DNA of 64,000 bases from Sandarakinorhabdus sp. AAP62 (GTDB lineage Bacteria > Pseudomonadota > Alphaproteobacteria > Sphingomonadales > Sphingomonadaceae), in assembly GCF_000331225.1 (NCBI RefSeq), contig NZ_ANFY01000006.1:62001-126000 (forward strand), given 5' to 3'. How positions within the stretch are numbered: the stretch's first letter is position 1; every line of letters begins with the position of its first letter. Shown here one piece after another: positions 48,839 through 57,800 of this stretch. Under the pieces are notes generated by a model, which saw only the letters and a list, made by a program, of their open reading frames with translations, made no database searches and had not been told where the DNA came from. The translations under genes and the position numbers were made by a program.

Positions 48839-49669
48839 TCAGGCTGGATACAGACCGGCGGCGCCGTCAATGCGCACCACCTGGCCCGAAACGAAGCGGC
48901 TGTCTGGCCCGGCAAGAAACGCGACCACGCCGGCCACTTCCTCGGGCGTGGCATAGCGGTCGAGGTTGGGGCCGGCGGCCATCATGGCGGGATCAGTGGT
49001 GCGGGTGGCGAGGAAGCGCGCACTCATCGTCGGGCCGGGCGACACCACGTTCACGCGCACGCCATGCGGGCGCATCTCCATTGCGAGACAGCGGGTGTAG
49101 TGCACGATGGCGGCCTTCATGCAGCCATAGACCACCTCACTGGTCACGGCGCGATGACCGTTGAGCGAGCCGAAGTTGATCACGCTGCCTTCGTTACGCG
49201 CCGCCATGCCGGGCATCACGGCACGGCAAACCAGCATGGTGCCGATGAAATTGCGATTGATGATGGCCTGCGTGTCGGCAAGGCTGATGTCCAGCGCGCC
49301 ATTGGGGTCGGGCTTGCCGCCAGCCGCGCCAATATCACCGCCCGCGCAATTGATCAGGATCGAAATTGGTCCCAGCGCCTGTTCGGTGGCGGCTACCATG
49401 GCAGCCACCTGCGCCTCATCGGCTATATCGCCCAGAACGGCGGCAGTGCGCACACCCAATTGCGCCGCCAGACGTTCAGCCAAGCCGGTCAGGCTCTTTT
49501 CCTCGCCAAACTGCGCCGGTGCGTTTTCCGAGATATCATGGACGGCGACATCGGCACCCAGTTCCGCCAACCGCGATGCGATGGCCCGCCCCAGACCGCG
49601 GCCTGAACCAGTGACCAGGGCCACTTGTCCTGACAGGCTGGCCGTGCTGACCCGCGCCCATTCGTTCAT
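48839..49669 (-). CDS. SDR family oxidoreductase
   Basis: 276-aa classical SDR: TGSGRGLG NAD(P) motif, NCAGG, catalytic Ser in INFGSLNG, Tyr/Lys in YGCMKAAIVHY, and C-terminal SGQVVRIDGAAGLYPA. The substrate is unknown; position suggests a sugar alcohol, aldehyde or lactone linked to the same pathway. ATG at 49669 with GGAGA upstream. Cotranscribed with the BDH2-like SDR, and divergent from the permease gene over 221 bp that contain a GntR-type operator. Confidence 0.85.
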   Translation of the reverse strand: MNEWARVSTASLSGQVALVTGSGRGLGRAIASRLAELGADVAVHDISENAPAQFGEEKSLTGLAERLAAQLGVRTAAVLGDIADEAQVAAMVAATEQALGPISILINCAGGDIGAAGGKPDPNGALDISLADTQAIINRNFIGTMLVCRAVMPGMAARNEGSVINFGSLNGHRAVTSEVVYGCMKAAIVHYTRCLAMEMRPHGVRVNVVSPGPTMSARFLATRTTDPAMMAAGPNLDRYATPEEVAGVVAFLAGPDSRFVSGQVVRIDGAAGLYPA

Positions 49670-49809
49670 GACCAATTCTCCCTGGCCTGGCGCCACAACC
49701 GAGCCCCCCACTTGCCACCATGCCCGCCCCAAGCTGGTCCATTTCCAGGCTGCCCCTCAAATGGGGGCAGCGGCAAGCTCAATATCGACATTGGCCCGGA
49801 CAGGGTGAA

Positions 49810-49845
49810 TTGACAAGCAAAAATCGTATTCAGTATACACTTGCG
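49810..49845 (+). promoter_or_regulatory. Promoter with GntR-type operator before the permease operon
   Basis: TTGACA (49810-49815), 18-bp spacer, TATACA (49834-49839). The -10 is inside CAGTATACAC (49831-49840), whose GTATAC core equals that of the site at 40261. This would control the five-gene operon 49.9-55.6 kb. Confidence 0.62.
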
Positions 49846-49890
49846 CCTGCCGATAGTCTAAGCGCACACTATCCAGGCGAATTGGGGGGA

Positions 49891-51150
49891 ATGGCACGTG
49901 ACGGAATCGCAGGCATGACCCCCACCCGCGTGCGCCACGGCGTTGTGGTGATGGCGCTGGCGCTGGCCATCCTGGCCTATGTCCAGCGCGTGGCGATCAG
50001 CCAGGCCGCCGGACCGATCTCGGCCGATCTTGGTCTCGACAAATCGGAAATGGGCATGGTGTTCGGGGCATTCGGTCTGTCCTACGCCCTGTTCGAAATC
50101 CCGATGGGCCTGGTTGGCGACAAGCTCGGGGTGAAGAAGATCCTGTCTCGCCTGGTGCTGGCCTGGTCGTTCTTCACGGCGCTGACAGGGGCGGCGTGGA
50201 GTTTCACCTCGATGTGGGTGATCCGGTTTCTGTTTGGTGCGGGCGAGGCAGGGTGCTTCCCCAATCTCACCCGCATGCTCAGCCAGTGGCTGCCGCGCGG
50301 CGAGCGGGTAAAGGCGCAGGCGTTGATGTGGGCCTGCACGCGCTGGGGCGGCGCTGTCACGCCGCCGCTGGTGCTGCTGGCAATCAATTTCGTCGGCTGG
50401 CGCTGGGCCTTCGTGCTGTTCGGCCTGCTGGGTGCGGCCTGGGTCGCGTGGTTCTCGCGACGCTTCCATGAACGGCCGGCCGATCATCCGGGCGTGAACG
50501 ATGCCGAACAAGCGCTGCTGGCGGAATCGCAGGCGCTGGTCGCCCATGCGCCCGAAAGCTGGGTGAAACTGCTGCTGCGCCCGCAGGCGCTGCTGTTGTG
50601 CCTGCAATATTTCTGCTGGTCCTATGTCTGGTATTTCTTCGTCACCTGGATGCCGACCTTCCTGGGCGAGGCACACGGCCAGAGCGCGGCCGGCATGGCC
50701 GGCCTGTCGGTTCTGCCGCTGCTCATGGGCGGGCTTGGCTCGCTCACCGCCGGGATGCTGCCGCTCTGGGTATCGCGCCGCGCCGTTGCCATCGGCTGCT
50801 TCACCAGTGTCGCCATCCTGATGGCGCTGGTGCCGCAGGCCGGCAACGTTTGGGTGGCAATCGCGCTGCTCGCCAGCGTTGCCTTTCTGGGCGACATGCT
50901 GGTGCCGATCAGCTGGAACCAGTGCGTGGAACTGGGCCAGGGCTATACCGCCACCATGGGCGCGGCAATGAACATGTTCGCCAATTTCTCCGGTTTCCTG
51001 GCACCCGTGGTTGGCGGCATGCTGCTGGAAGCCAGCGGCAATGATTGGACGCCGATGCTGTGGCTGATGTCGGGTGTCGCCGGTATCGGCGCCATAAGCT
51101 GGATCGTGATGGGAGCCGTGGGCACCGCGCCTGCCGCCGTAAAGGGATAA
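49891..51150 (+). CDS. MFS transporter, anion:cation symporter (sugar-acid) type
   Basis: 419-aa, twelve-segment permease of the ACS group that carries hexuronates, galactarate, tartrate and similar anions. Seen: AYVQRVAISQAAGPISADLGLDKSEMGMVFGAFGLSYALFEIPMGLVGDKLGVKK (TM1-2 and loop), RFLFGAGEAGCFPNLTRMLSQWLPRGER after TM4, typical for the group. It should import the aldonate made in the periplasm. The start is uncertain: ATG 49891 directly follows GGGGGGA with poor spacing, and ATG 49915 is an alternative. First gene of an operon with SDR, sugar dehydrogenase, mutarotase and MBL-fold genes. Confidence 0.88.
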   Translation: MARDGIAGMTPTRVRHGVVVMALALAILAYVQRVAISQAAGPISADLGLDKSEMGMVFGAFGLSYALFEIPMGLVGDKLGVKKILSRLVLAWSFFTALTGAAWSFTSMWVIRFLFGAGEAGCFPNLTRMLSQWLPRGERVKAQALMWACTRWGGAVTPPLVLLAINFVGWRWAFVLFGLLGAAWVAWFSRRFHERPADHPGVNDAEQALLAESQALVAHAPESWVKLLLRPQALLLCLQYFCWSYVWYFFVTWMPTFLGEAHGQSAAGMAGLSVLPLLMGGLGSLTAGMLPLWVSRRAVAIGCFTSVAILMALVPQAGNVWVAIALLASVAFLGDMLVPISWNQCVELGQGYTATMGAAMNMFANFSGFLAPVVGGMLLEASGNDWTPMLWLMSGVAGIGAISWIVMGAVGTAPAAVKG

Positions 51151-51154
51151 GCAC

Positions 51155-51910
51155 ATGCAGATTTCACTCGCCGGCCGCACGGCCGTGATCATTGGCGCCA
51201 GCGGCGGGCTGGGCGAAGCCATGGCCGAAGCTATGGGCGCCGCCGGCGCCCGGCTGGCACTGGTCGGACGCCGGCGGGAAAAGCTGGACGCCCTTGCCAG
51301 CCGACTGGCAGCCAATGGCGTCGAGGTGGCCGTGTTCACCGCCGATGTGACCGATGAAGCCAGCGTGGCCGCGCTGGCGGCTGCCGTGAACGGATGGTCG
51401 CCCAATCCACAGATCTTGATCAATTCGGCTGGCACCAACATCCGCAAGAATCTGGTCGAATTCAGCCTGTCCGAATTCCGCAGCGTGATTGATTCCAGCC
51501 TGATTTCCACCTTCCTGGCCTGCCATGCCTTCGTGCCGGGCATGATGGGCACCGGCTATGGCCGCATCATCAACCTGGCCTCGATCATGGCGCATATCTC
51601 GCTGCCAGGCCGCACCGCCTATTCCTCGGCCAAGGCCAGCCTGCTGGGCCTGACCAAGGCGCTGGCGCTGGAACTGGCCGCCGAAGGCATCACGGTCAAC
51701 GCCATCAGCCCCGGCCCGTTCGGCACCGAGATGAACCGCCCGGTGATGGACAATCCCGAGGCCAATGCCGCCTTCCTGGCCAGCCTGCCCGTCGGCCGCT
51801 GGGGCAAGGTGGAGGAGATCGGCGCGCTGGTCACCTATCTCTGCTCCGATCTCGCCGGCTTCGTCACTGGCACCGATATCCTGATCGACGGGGGCTGGAC
51901 AGCACGGTGA
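51155..51910 (+). CDS. SDR oxidoreductase, gluconate 5-dehydrogenase-like
   Basis: 251-aa classical SDR with IGASGGLGEAM (NAD(P) motif, residues 13-20), NSAGTN, catalytic Ser in INLASIMAHIS, YSSAKASLLGLTKALA, PGPFGTEMN and C-terminal TGTDILIDGGWTAR. Pattern nearest to gluconate 5-dehydrogenase and related polyol/keto-sugar reductases; substrate unproven. 4 bp after the permease stop, and its own stop overlaps the next GTG start (GTGA), so firmly in the operon. Confidence 0.87.
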   Translation: MQISLAGRTAVIIGASGGLGEAMAEAMGAAGARLALVGRRREKLDALASRLAANGVEVAVFTADVTDEASVAALAAAVNGWSPNPQILINSAGTNIRKNLVEFSLSEFRSVIDSSLISTFLACHAFVPGMMGTGYGRIINLASIMAHISLPGRTAYSSAKASLLGLTKALALELAAEGITVNAISPGPFGTEMNRPVMDNPEANAAFLASLPVGRWGKVEEIGALVTYLCSDLAGFVTGTDILIDGGWTAR

Positions 51911-53436
51911 TCCGCCGGATCGGCCTTGCTGCGAGCCTGGCACTGGGGGCGGCCCTGCTGTCGGCGCAGGCCCCGCCGCCAGCCGCGACCGCCGGCTTTG
52001 GCGGCGGTCGCGAACTGCAGCGGCTGACGGGGGAGCGCTTCACCGAAAACTGCAGCGGCTGCCATGGCGCCCCCGGCACTGCTGGCCGCGCACCCAATTT
52101 GTTCGACCAGAGATTGCTGTCCCAGCGCAGCGACGATGATCTGTTCCGCATCATCACCAATGGGGTGGAGGGTGCCGAGATGCCGGCCTTTGGCGAGGTG
52201 CTGCCATCGGAACAGATTTGGCAGTTGATCGCCTGGCTGCGGCTGGAAGCCGAAAACACCCAGCCCCGGCCCCGGTTCATTGCCGATCCGGCCGGCGCGG
52301 TGATCGCATCGGAACAGCAGAAATTCCGCATCGACGTGGTGGCGCAGGGGCTGGAAACGCCGTGGGGCCTGGCCTTCCTGCCTGATGGCCGGTTGCTGGT
52401 GACCGAACGCGCTGGCCGACTGCGCATCATCGATCGCAAGGGCAGGCTGCTGCCGCAGGCCGTGACCAACACGCCGCCGGTGTGGGAACGGCAGGATGCA
52501 GGCCTGTTGGACGTGGCGGTGGACCCCGATTACCGCAAAACCGGCTGGATCTACCTCAGCCTCGTCGAACTGCAGCCCGGCTATCAGCTGCCGCCAGCCC
52601 CGGCCCTGAAGCCCGGCGAACGGCCGCCCAATCACCCATCGATGACGGTGATCGTGCGCGGCCGCCTCAACCGGCAGGGCGCGTGGGTGGATGCGCAGAC
52701 GCTGTTCCGCGCGCCACTCGATCGCTACACGCCCAGCGGCGTGCATTATGGCTCGCGCCTGGCCTTTGATCCGCAGGGAAGGCTGCTGTTCACCGTCGGT
52801 GAGCGCGGCGACATGAAGAACGCGCAGGATCTGTCGACACCGCTGGGCAAGCTGCACCGCATCAATCGCGATGGCAGCATCCCGTCGGACAACCCGTTCG
52901 TGAACCGCCCGGACGTGGTGCCATCCATCTGGTCATGGGGCCATCGCAACCCGCAGGGCCTGGCCTTTGATGCCGCTGGCCGCCTGTGGGAGGCCGAACA
53001 TGGCCCCAGCGGCGGCGACGAGATCAACCTGATCCAGCCCGGCGGCAATTATGGCTGGGGCGTCGTTTCGATGGGCATCCAGCCCGGCATCGCGGCGCGC
53101 ACGGCGCCGGGCATGATTGGCCCGATTACCTATTATACCCCCACCATCGCACCTTCCGGCATCGCGCTCTATCGCGGCAATCGCTATCCGTCGTGGAGCG
53201 GCAACCTGTTCGTGACCGGTCTGGCCGGCCAGCAGCTACGCCGGCTGGTGCTGGATGGAGAACGCATCACCCACGAGGAAGTGTTGTTCAAATCCTATGG
53301 CCGGGTGCGCGCCGTCACCACCGGGCCCGACGGTCTGCTCTATGTGCTGTTGCAGCGGCCCACCGGGCAGGGCACCGGCCAGCCGCTGTCAGCCTCCACC
53401 CCTGGCCTCGTCATCAGGCTGGTCCCGCTGCCATGA
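51907..53436 (+). CDS. Periplasmic sugar dehydrogenase (PQQ glucose/sorbosone type) fused to an N-terminal cytochrome c
   Basis: 509-aa exported protein. Signal peptide to about residue 22, then a class I cytochrome c (CSGCH at 49-53, distal Met in GAEMPAFG), then a GSDH beta-propeller (ETPWGLAFLPDGRLLVTERAG, GVHYGSRLAFDPQG with the catalytic His, WSWGHRNPQGLAFD, GEHGPSGGDE-like AEHGPSGGDEINL). It would oxidise an aldose to its lactone with PQQ and pass electrons directly to its own haem. Soluble Asd/Gdh homologues usually have the haem domain absent or C-terminal. GTG start overlaps the SDR stop; its stop overlaps the epimerase start. Confidence 0.88.
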   Translation: MIRRIGLAASLALGAALLSAQAPPPAATAGFGGGRELQRLTGERFTENCSGCHGAPGTAGRAPNLFDQRLLSQRSDDDLFRIITNGVEGAEMPAFGEVLPSEQIWQLIAWLRLEAENTQPRPRFIADPAGAVIASEQQKFRIDVVAQGLETPWGLAFLPDGRLLVTERAGRLRIIDRKGRLLPQAVTNTPPVWERQDAGLLDVAVDPDYRKTGWIYLSLVELQPGYQLPPAPALKPGERPPNHPSMTVIVRGRLNRQGAWVDAQTLFRAPLDRYTPSGVHYGSRLAFDPQGRLLFTVGERGDMKNAQDLSTPLGKLHRINRDGSIPSDNPFVNRPDVVPSIWSWGHRNPQGLAFDAAGRLWEAEHGPSGGDEINLIQPGGNYGWGVVSMGIQPGIAARTAPGMIGPITYYTPTIAPSGIALYRGNRYPSWSGNLFVTGLAGQQLRRLVLDGERITHEEVLFKSYGRVRAVTTGPDGLLYVLLQRPTGQGTGQPLSASTPGLVIRLVPLP

Positions 53437-54548
53437 GACCGGCACTGATTCTGGCCATGGCCCTGATGGCTGCGCCGGCCTTCGCCGCCACCGCCAGCAT
53501 TGCGCCTTTCGGCACCAACGCCAAGGGCGAGACCGTCGAAGCCATCACCCTGGCCAACAAGGCCGGCATCAAGGTGGTGATCCTCACCCGCGGCGGCGCT
53601 CTGGCCGAAGTGTCGGTGCCGGATCGGCAGGGACGCCTTGCCAATGTCGTGCTCACCCGGCCCGATTTCGTCGCCTGGGATCGCGGCGGTTCCTTCAACA
53701 CGCTGATCGGTCGTTTCGCCAACCGTATCGCTGGCGGCGGCTTCAGCATCGATGGCCAGCGCTTTGCCCTGCCAGCCAATCCCGAAACCGGCATCACCAT
53801 TCACGGCGGGCAAGGTGGCTGGGGCACCAGGCTGTGGAAGCCCCGACTGATCCCGTCAGGCAGCACGGCCGGGGTCGAGCTCAGCCTCGACAGCCCGGAT
53901 GGCGACAATGGCTTTCCCGGTGCGGTGAAGGTGACCGCCACCTACACGCTCAATGACGCTGGCGAGCTGCGGCTGGACTGGCGGGCGACGACCACGAAGC
54001 CGACGCACATCAACGTCACCAACCACGCCTATTTCACCCTGGCCGGCCATGGCGGCGCGCCGGTGGACAGCCAATCGCTGCGCCTGTTCGCCAGCCGCTA
54101 CACGCCGGTTGATGCCAGGATGATCCCCACCGGCGAAATCGCGCCCGTGGCCGGCACACCCTTCGATTTCCGCAAGCCGCAGCCGATTGGCCCGGCCCTG
54201 CGCAGCAACCACCCGCAGATCCTGCTGGCACGCGGCATCGATCACAATCTGGTGATCGACGGTGCGGCCGGCACCTTGCGCGCTGCTGCAGAGCTGGTGG
54301 ATTCAGTCTCCGGTCGGCGCCTGCTGGTTTCCACCACCGAACCGGGCATGCAGGTCTATACCGCCAACAATTTCAACGGCAGCCAGCCCGCCAGCAACGG
54401 CCTGCTGCTCCGGCAAGGCGACGGGATCGCCTTTGAAACCCAGCATTTTCCCGACAGTCCCAACCAGCCGTCCTTCCCGTCCACGTTGCTGCGGCCCGGT
54501 GAGGTCTTCACCTCCACAACCGTCTATGCCTTTGGTGTGATCAAATGA
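53433..54548 (+). CDS. Periplasmic aldose 1-epimerase (mutarotase)
   Basis: 371-aa protein with signal peptide (MRPALILAMALMAAPAFA) and the GalM fold: FNTLIGRFANRIAGG, His124 in TIHGG, catalytic acid His198 in NVTNHAYF and base Glu335 in AFETQHFPDSPN. It interconverts alpha and beta anomers, here likely to supply the anomer that the neighbouring sugar dehydrogenase accepts. The start overlaps the dehydrogenase stop (ATGA), and its own stop overlaps the next ATG. Confidence 0.92.
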   Translation: MRPALILAMALMAAPAFAATASIAPFGTNAKGETVEAITLANKAGIKVVILTRGGALAEVSVPDRQGRLANVVLTRPDFVAWDRGGSFNTLIGRFANRIAGGGFSIDGQRFALPANPETGITIHGGQGGWGTRLWKPRLIPSGSTAGVELSLDSPDGDNGFPGAVKVTATYTLNDAGELRLDWRATTTKPTHINVTNHAYFTLAGHGGAPVDSQSLRLFASRYTPVDARMIPTGEIAPVAGTPFDFRKPQPIGPALRSNHPQILLARGIDHNLVIDGAAGTLRAAAELVDSVSGRRLLVSTTEPGMQVYTANNFNGSQPASNGLLLRQGDGIAFETQHFPDSPNQPSFPSTLLRPGEVFTSTTVYAFGVIK

Positions 54549-55612
54549 AACGCCTCGCTGCGGCTTTCCTGGCCCTTGCCGCGCCAGCGCAGGCGCAGGA
54601 ACTGAAGATCGTCAGCATCGACGTCGAGGGTGGGGCTGCCACACTCTATGTCACGCCAGAGGGTCGGTCGCTGCTGATCGATGCGGGCTGGCCTGCGGGG
54701 CGCGGGGTGCCGCGCGCTGCACCGGGCGAACCGCCGGTGCCAGCCTCGGCTTCAAGTGCAGAACGAATTGTCGCCGCCGCCCGTGCCGCCGGCCTCAAGC
54801 GGCTCGATCATGTCGTCATCAGCCATTATCATGTCGATCATGTTGGCGGCCTGTTGGACTTGCTGAAGCTGTTCCCGGTCGGGCAGGTGATCGATCATGG
54901 TCCCAACCGCGAACCGCTGCGTGAAGGGCTGAACCCCGGCCAACGCGCCAATGCGCCGGCCACATTGTACCCGCTCTACACGGCGGCCATTGCCGGCCTG
55001 AAACACCGCGTGCTGGCCGCGGGCGAACGCCTGCGCGTCGGCGGCCTTGAACTGATGGCCGTGAACAGCGATGGCGAAGCCAGCCCGCGCCCGCTGCCGG
55101 GCGGCGGTGGCCCGGGGCATGGCTGTGATGGCCCGGCGGCCAAGGCCGAGAATGGCGGCGAGGAGAACCCGCGATCGCTGGGGCTCCTGTTGCGCTGGGG
55201 CAAGGCCCGCATCCTCAGCCTCGCCGACACGACGTGGACGCTGGAGCACAGCCTGGTGTGCCCGGTGAACCGCATCGGCCGGGCCGACCTGATGTTTGCC
55301 AACAACCATGGCAGCGATCTGTCCAACCCGCCGTCGCTGCTTGCCAGCGTGGCTCCGCGTGTCGTGGTGGTGAACAATGGCCCCACCAAGGGCGGTGACG
55401 CCGCCGTGCTGCAGCGCCTGCAGGCCCTGCCCGGCACCGTGGTGTGGCAGCTGCACGGGGCGCTGCGCAACCCGGCCGCCAATGTTGCGCCAGCGCGTAT
55501 CGTCAACCCCGGCCGCGATGACAATGGCAATTTGCTGATCAGCGTGCGCCGCGACGGGCGCATCGCCATCAGCAACCCGCGCACCGGGGCCAGCGAGACC
55601 TATTCGCCCTGA
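54545..55612 (+). CDS. Exported metallo-beta-lactamase-fold hydrolase
   Basis: 355-aa protein with signal peptide (to AQAQ, residue 18) and the metal motif ISHYHVDHVGG (His94, His96, Asp98, His99); further ligands probably in LADTTWT and NNHGSD. The DVEGGAATLYVTPEGRSLLIDAGWP start resembles ComEC-type MBL domains. Substrate unknown. As the last gene of a periplasmic sugar-oxidation operon it could be the lactonase that opens the lactone, but this is inference. The 3' end overlaps the convergent ABC permease gene by 13 bp. Confidence 0.8.
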   Translation: MKRLAAAFLALAAPAQAQELKIVSIDVEGGAATLYVTPEGRSLLIDAGWPAGRGVPRAAPGEPPVPASASSAERIVAAARAAGLKRLDHVVISHYHVDHVGGLLDLLKLFPVGQVIDHGPNREPLREGLNPGQRANAPATLYPLYTAAIAGLKHRVLAAGERLRVGGLELMAVNSDGEASPRPLPGGGGPGHGCDGPAAKAENGGEENPRSLGLLLRWGKARILSLADTTWTLEHSLVCPVNRIGRADLMFANNHGSDLSNPPSLLASVAPRVVVVNNGPTKGGDAAVLQRLQALPGTVVWQLHGALRNPAANVAPARIVNPGRDDNGNLLISVRRDGRIAISNPRTGASETYSP

Positions 55613-57138
55613 GCCGGCTCGGGCTCGGGTTGGTCATTCGGCAGCGGCGGGTCGCCCACCCGCCGGCCTGACAGCCGCCCCAGCAGCTTGAAGGCATAGA
55701 GCATCACCCGACCGCGCACGGCCGATTCCGGTCCCGCATGGGCCGGCAGGCCCAGTGCGGGCAGATCGGCGCGGGCAGCAACACTTCCGGCATCGGGATG
55801 CAGGGCAATGGCCAGCAACAGTCGCTGCAGCGCCGGCGCCGCAAAGCGTGCCTGCAATTGCGCTTCCACCAGCAGTGGCAAATGGCGTTCCAGCGGGTCC
55901 ATTTGCAACAGGTCGGGCACGGCAGCGATCAGCAACAATGTGCGCACCTGCTGTTCCTCGCTGCCGGAGCGGGCCGGAGGCCAATCCGCCAGTTGCCGCT
56001 GGATGCGGGCCAGCGCATTTTCCAGCACCGCATCAGGCGGCCCGTTGGCGATCGGCGCGACCAGGCCGGAATCGGGTGGCAGCCGTTCAAACGCGATGCC
56101 ATCAAGGGCGGCGGCAAGATCGTCCGTGGCTGCCGCCGGCACCGGCGGCTGGGGCGGGGCCGCGATGGGCGCAGCGAGCGGTGATGCAGCAGCTGGGGCA
56201 GCAGCAGATGGGGCAGCAGCTGGAGCAGCGGCCGCCGCAACGGTAATGCCGGGCGCAGGCCGCACATAATCGGCCGGCTGGCCGGCGTTGGCGGTGTCCG
56301 GAGCGGCGGGCATCGGCTGCTGGCGGACATTGGCCACCACCACCAGCGCCAACCACAGCCCGATCAGCGGCAGCAGCCACAAACCACGGCGGCCGGGCCG
56401 CAGCGGCGCGGCCGGTTCCCAGCGAAACAGCAGCACGGCCGCCAGCAGCGCCAGCAAGCCGTGGCCTGCCAGCGCCAGCAGTTCAAATCCCGCTGCGCGC
56501 GTGCCCGTGCCGGTGACCGCCGTCTGGATCGCCACCACCGCATGGCGGCCAGGCAGCAGATTGGACCACGGCAGCGCCCAATCGGGCAGGCTGGCCAGCG
56601 GCACTGCCACGCCGCCCAGGATCAGCATTGGCAGGAAGATGCACTGGCCCAGCGCCTGCACCGCCGGCACATTTGGCGCCAGATTGCCGATCAGCGCGCC
56701 AAGGCACAGGAAACACAGGCCTGCGATGGCCAACGCCAGCACGGTCGACACCGGGTGCGGCAGCGGCGGCATGCCCAGCGCCCGCGCCGCCCAGTGCTGC
56801 AACAGCAGGGCACCAGCCAGCAGCGCCGCCCGCGCCAGCACCAATGCCACCACAAAGCGCCAGCGCGGGGCCGGCGTGAGCGCATAGTGCCGCCACAGCC
56901 CGCTCTCGCGCTCGCTGACCATCTGGGTGGGCAGGCCGAAGGCCGCACTGCCCAGGATGGTGATCGTGAAGAACTGGCCGGCATGCAGCGCCAGCGGCAC
57001 AGGATCATCGCCGTAAAGCGCAGCAAAGCCGGCGAGGAACAGCAGCGGGAACAGCCAGCCATAGATCAGCGCCATCGGGTTGCGCAGCGAGGCCAGCAGA
57101 TTGGCGCGCACCAGTGGCCACAGCGGTCCTTCAGTCAT
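55600..57138 (-). CDS. ABC-2 type permease with an unusual C-terminal periplasmic extension
   Basis: 512-aa protein. Residues about 1-255 are an ABC-2 permease with six hydrophobic segments (ANLLASLRNPMALIYGWLFPLLFLAG, FGLPTQMVSERESGLWRHYALTP, FLPMLILGGVAVPL). A seventh hydrophobic segment (LWLLPLIGLWLALVVVANV) is followed by a long Ala/Pro linker and about 150 residues of helical, soluble sequence with no recognised family. The start is ATG 57138, overlapping the ATPase gene by 8 bp. Partner of the ATPase at 57131-57790, downstream of a cytochrome c dehydrogenase; ABC pairs of this kind are known beside PQQ- and cytochrome-linked dehydrogenases, with unclear cargo. Confidence 0.82.
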   Translation of the reverse strand: MTEGPLWPLVRANLLASLRNPMALIYGWLFPLLFLAGFAALYGDDPVPLALHAGQFFTITILGSAAFGLPTQMVSERESGLWRHYALTPAPRWRFVVALVLARAALLAGALLLQHWAARALGMPPLPHPVSTVLALAIAGLCFLCLGALIGNLAPNVPAVQALGQCIFLPMLILGGVAVPLASLPDWALPWSNLLPGRHAVVAIQTAVTGTGTRAAGFELLALAGHGLLALLAAVLLFRWEPAAPLRPGRRGLWLLPLIGLWLALVVVANVRQQPMPAAPDTANAGQPADYVRPAPGITVAAAAAPAAAPSAAAPAAASPLAAPIAAPPQPPVPAAATDDLAAALDGIAFERLPPDSGLVAPIANGPPDAVLENALARIQRQLADWPPARSGSEEQQVRTLLLIAAVPDLLQMDPLERHLPLLVEAQLQARFAAPALQRLLLAIALHPDAGSVAARADLPALGLPAHAGPESAVRGRVMLYAFKLLGRLSGRRVGDPPLPNDQPEPEPAQGE

Positions 57139-57790
57139 GGCCGGGCCTTTCCTGCAGCAGATCGGCCAGCACCGCGCCCGCCACCAGTCGGCCATTGTCG
57201 AGCAGCACCAGCCGATCACACAGGCTGGCGGCCTCGTCGCGGTCATGGGTCGCCATCAGGATGGCCGCACCGGTTTCCCGCCGTTCGGCGAGGATGGCGG
57301 CAAGATCGCGCCGCATGGCCGGGTCGAGCGCGGTGGCAGGTTCATCAAGCAGAATGACAACCGGCCGGTGCTGCAATGCCAGCGCCAACGCCAGCCGCTG
57401 TCGCTGGCCGGCCGAAAGGCGGCGCACCTGCTGCTGCGCGATGGCGGTCAGACCGAGGCGCGAGGCCAGATCGGCGCAGGGCGCCACGCCGTGCAGGACG
57501 GCAAACAGCTGCAAGGTCTCGGCCACGCGCAGCCGTTCGGGCAGGCCGGGCTGCTGCATCAACAGGCCAGTGGCCCGCCGCGCCGCCGGGCTGCCCGGTG
57601 GATGGCCGGCCACGCTGATCTGCCCCGCCTGCGGCCGGGCCAGGCCGGCCACACAGTCCAGCAGGCTGGACTTGCCGGCACCGTTCAGCCCGATCAGGCC
57701 GACGATCTCGCCCGCTGCCGCCGTGATCGACACGTCATCCACCACGCGGCGCCCGTCGCGGCTGCGGGTCAGGCCCTCGATCAGGATCAT
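57131..57790 (-). CDS. ABC transporter ATP-binding protein
   Basis: 219-aa ATPase: Walker A GLNGAGKSS, Q-loop MQQPGLPERL, signature RLSAGQRQRL, Walker B VVILLDEPATALD and the H-loop MATHDRDEA. Length and the CcmA/NatA-like arrangement match ABC-2 exporters. ATG at 57790 begins 10 bp after the stop of the cytochrome c dehydrogenase gene; the end overlaps the permease start, so the three are one operon under the operator at 60484-60503. Confidence 0.93.
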   Translation of the reverse strand: MILIEGLTRSRDGRRVVDDVSITAAAGEIVGLIGLNGAGKSSLLDCVAGLARPQAGQISVAGHPPGSPAARRATGLLMQQPGLPERLRVAETLQLFAVLHGVAPCADLASRLGLTAIAQQQVRRLSAGQRQRLALALALQHRPVVILLDEPATALDPAMRRDLAAILAERRETGAAILMATHDRDEAASLCDRLVLLDNGRLVAGAVLADLLQERPGHD

Positions 57791-57800
57791 GCCTTCACCC

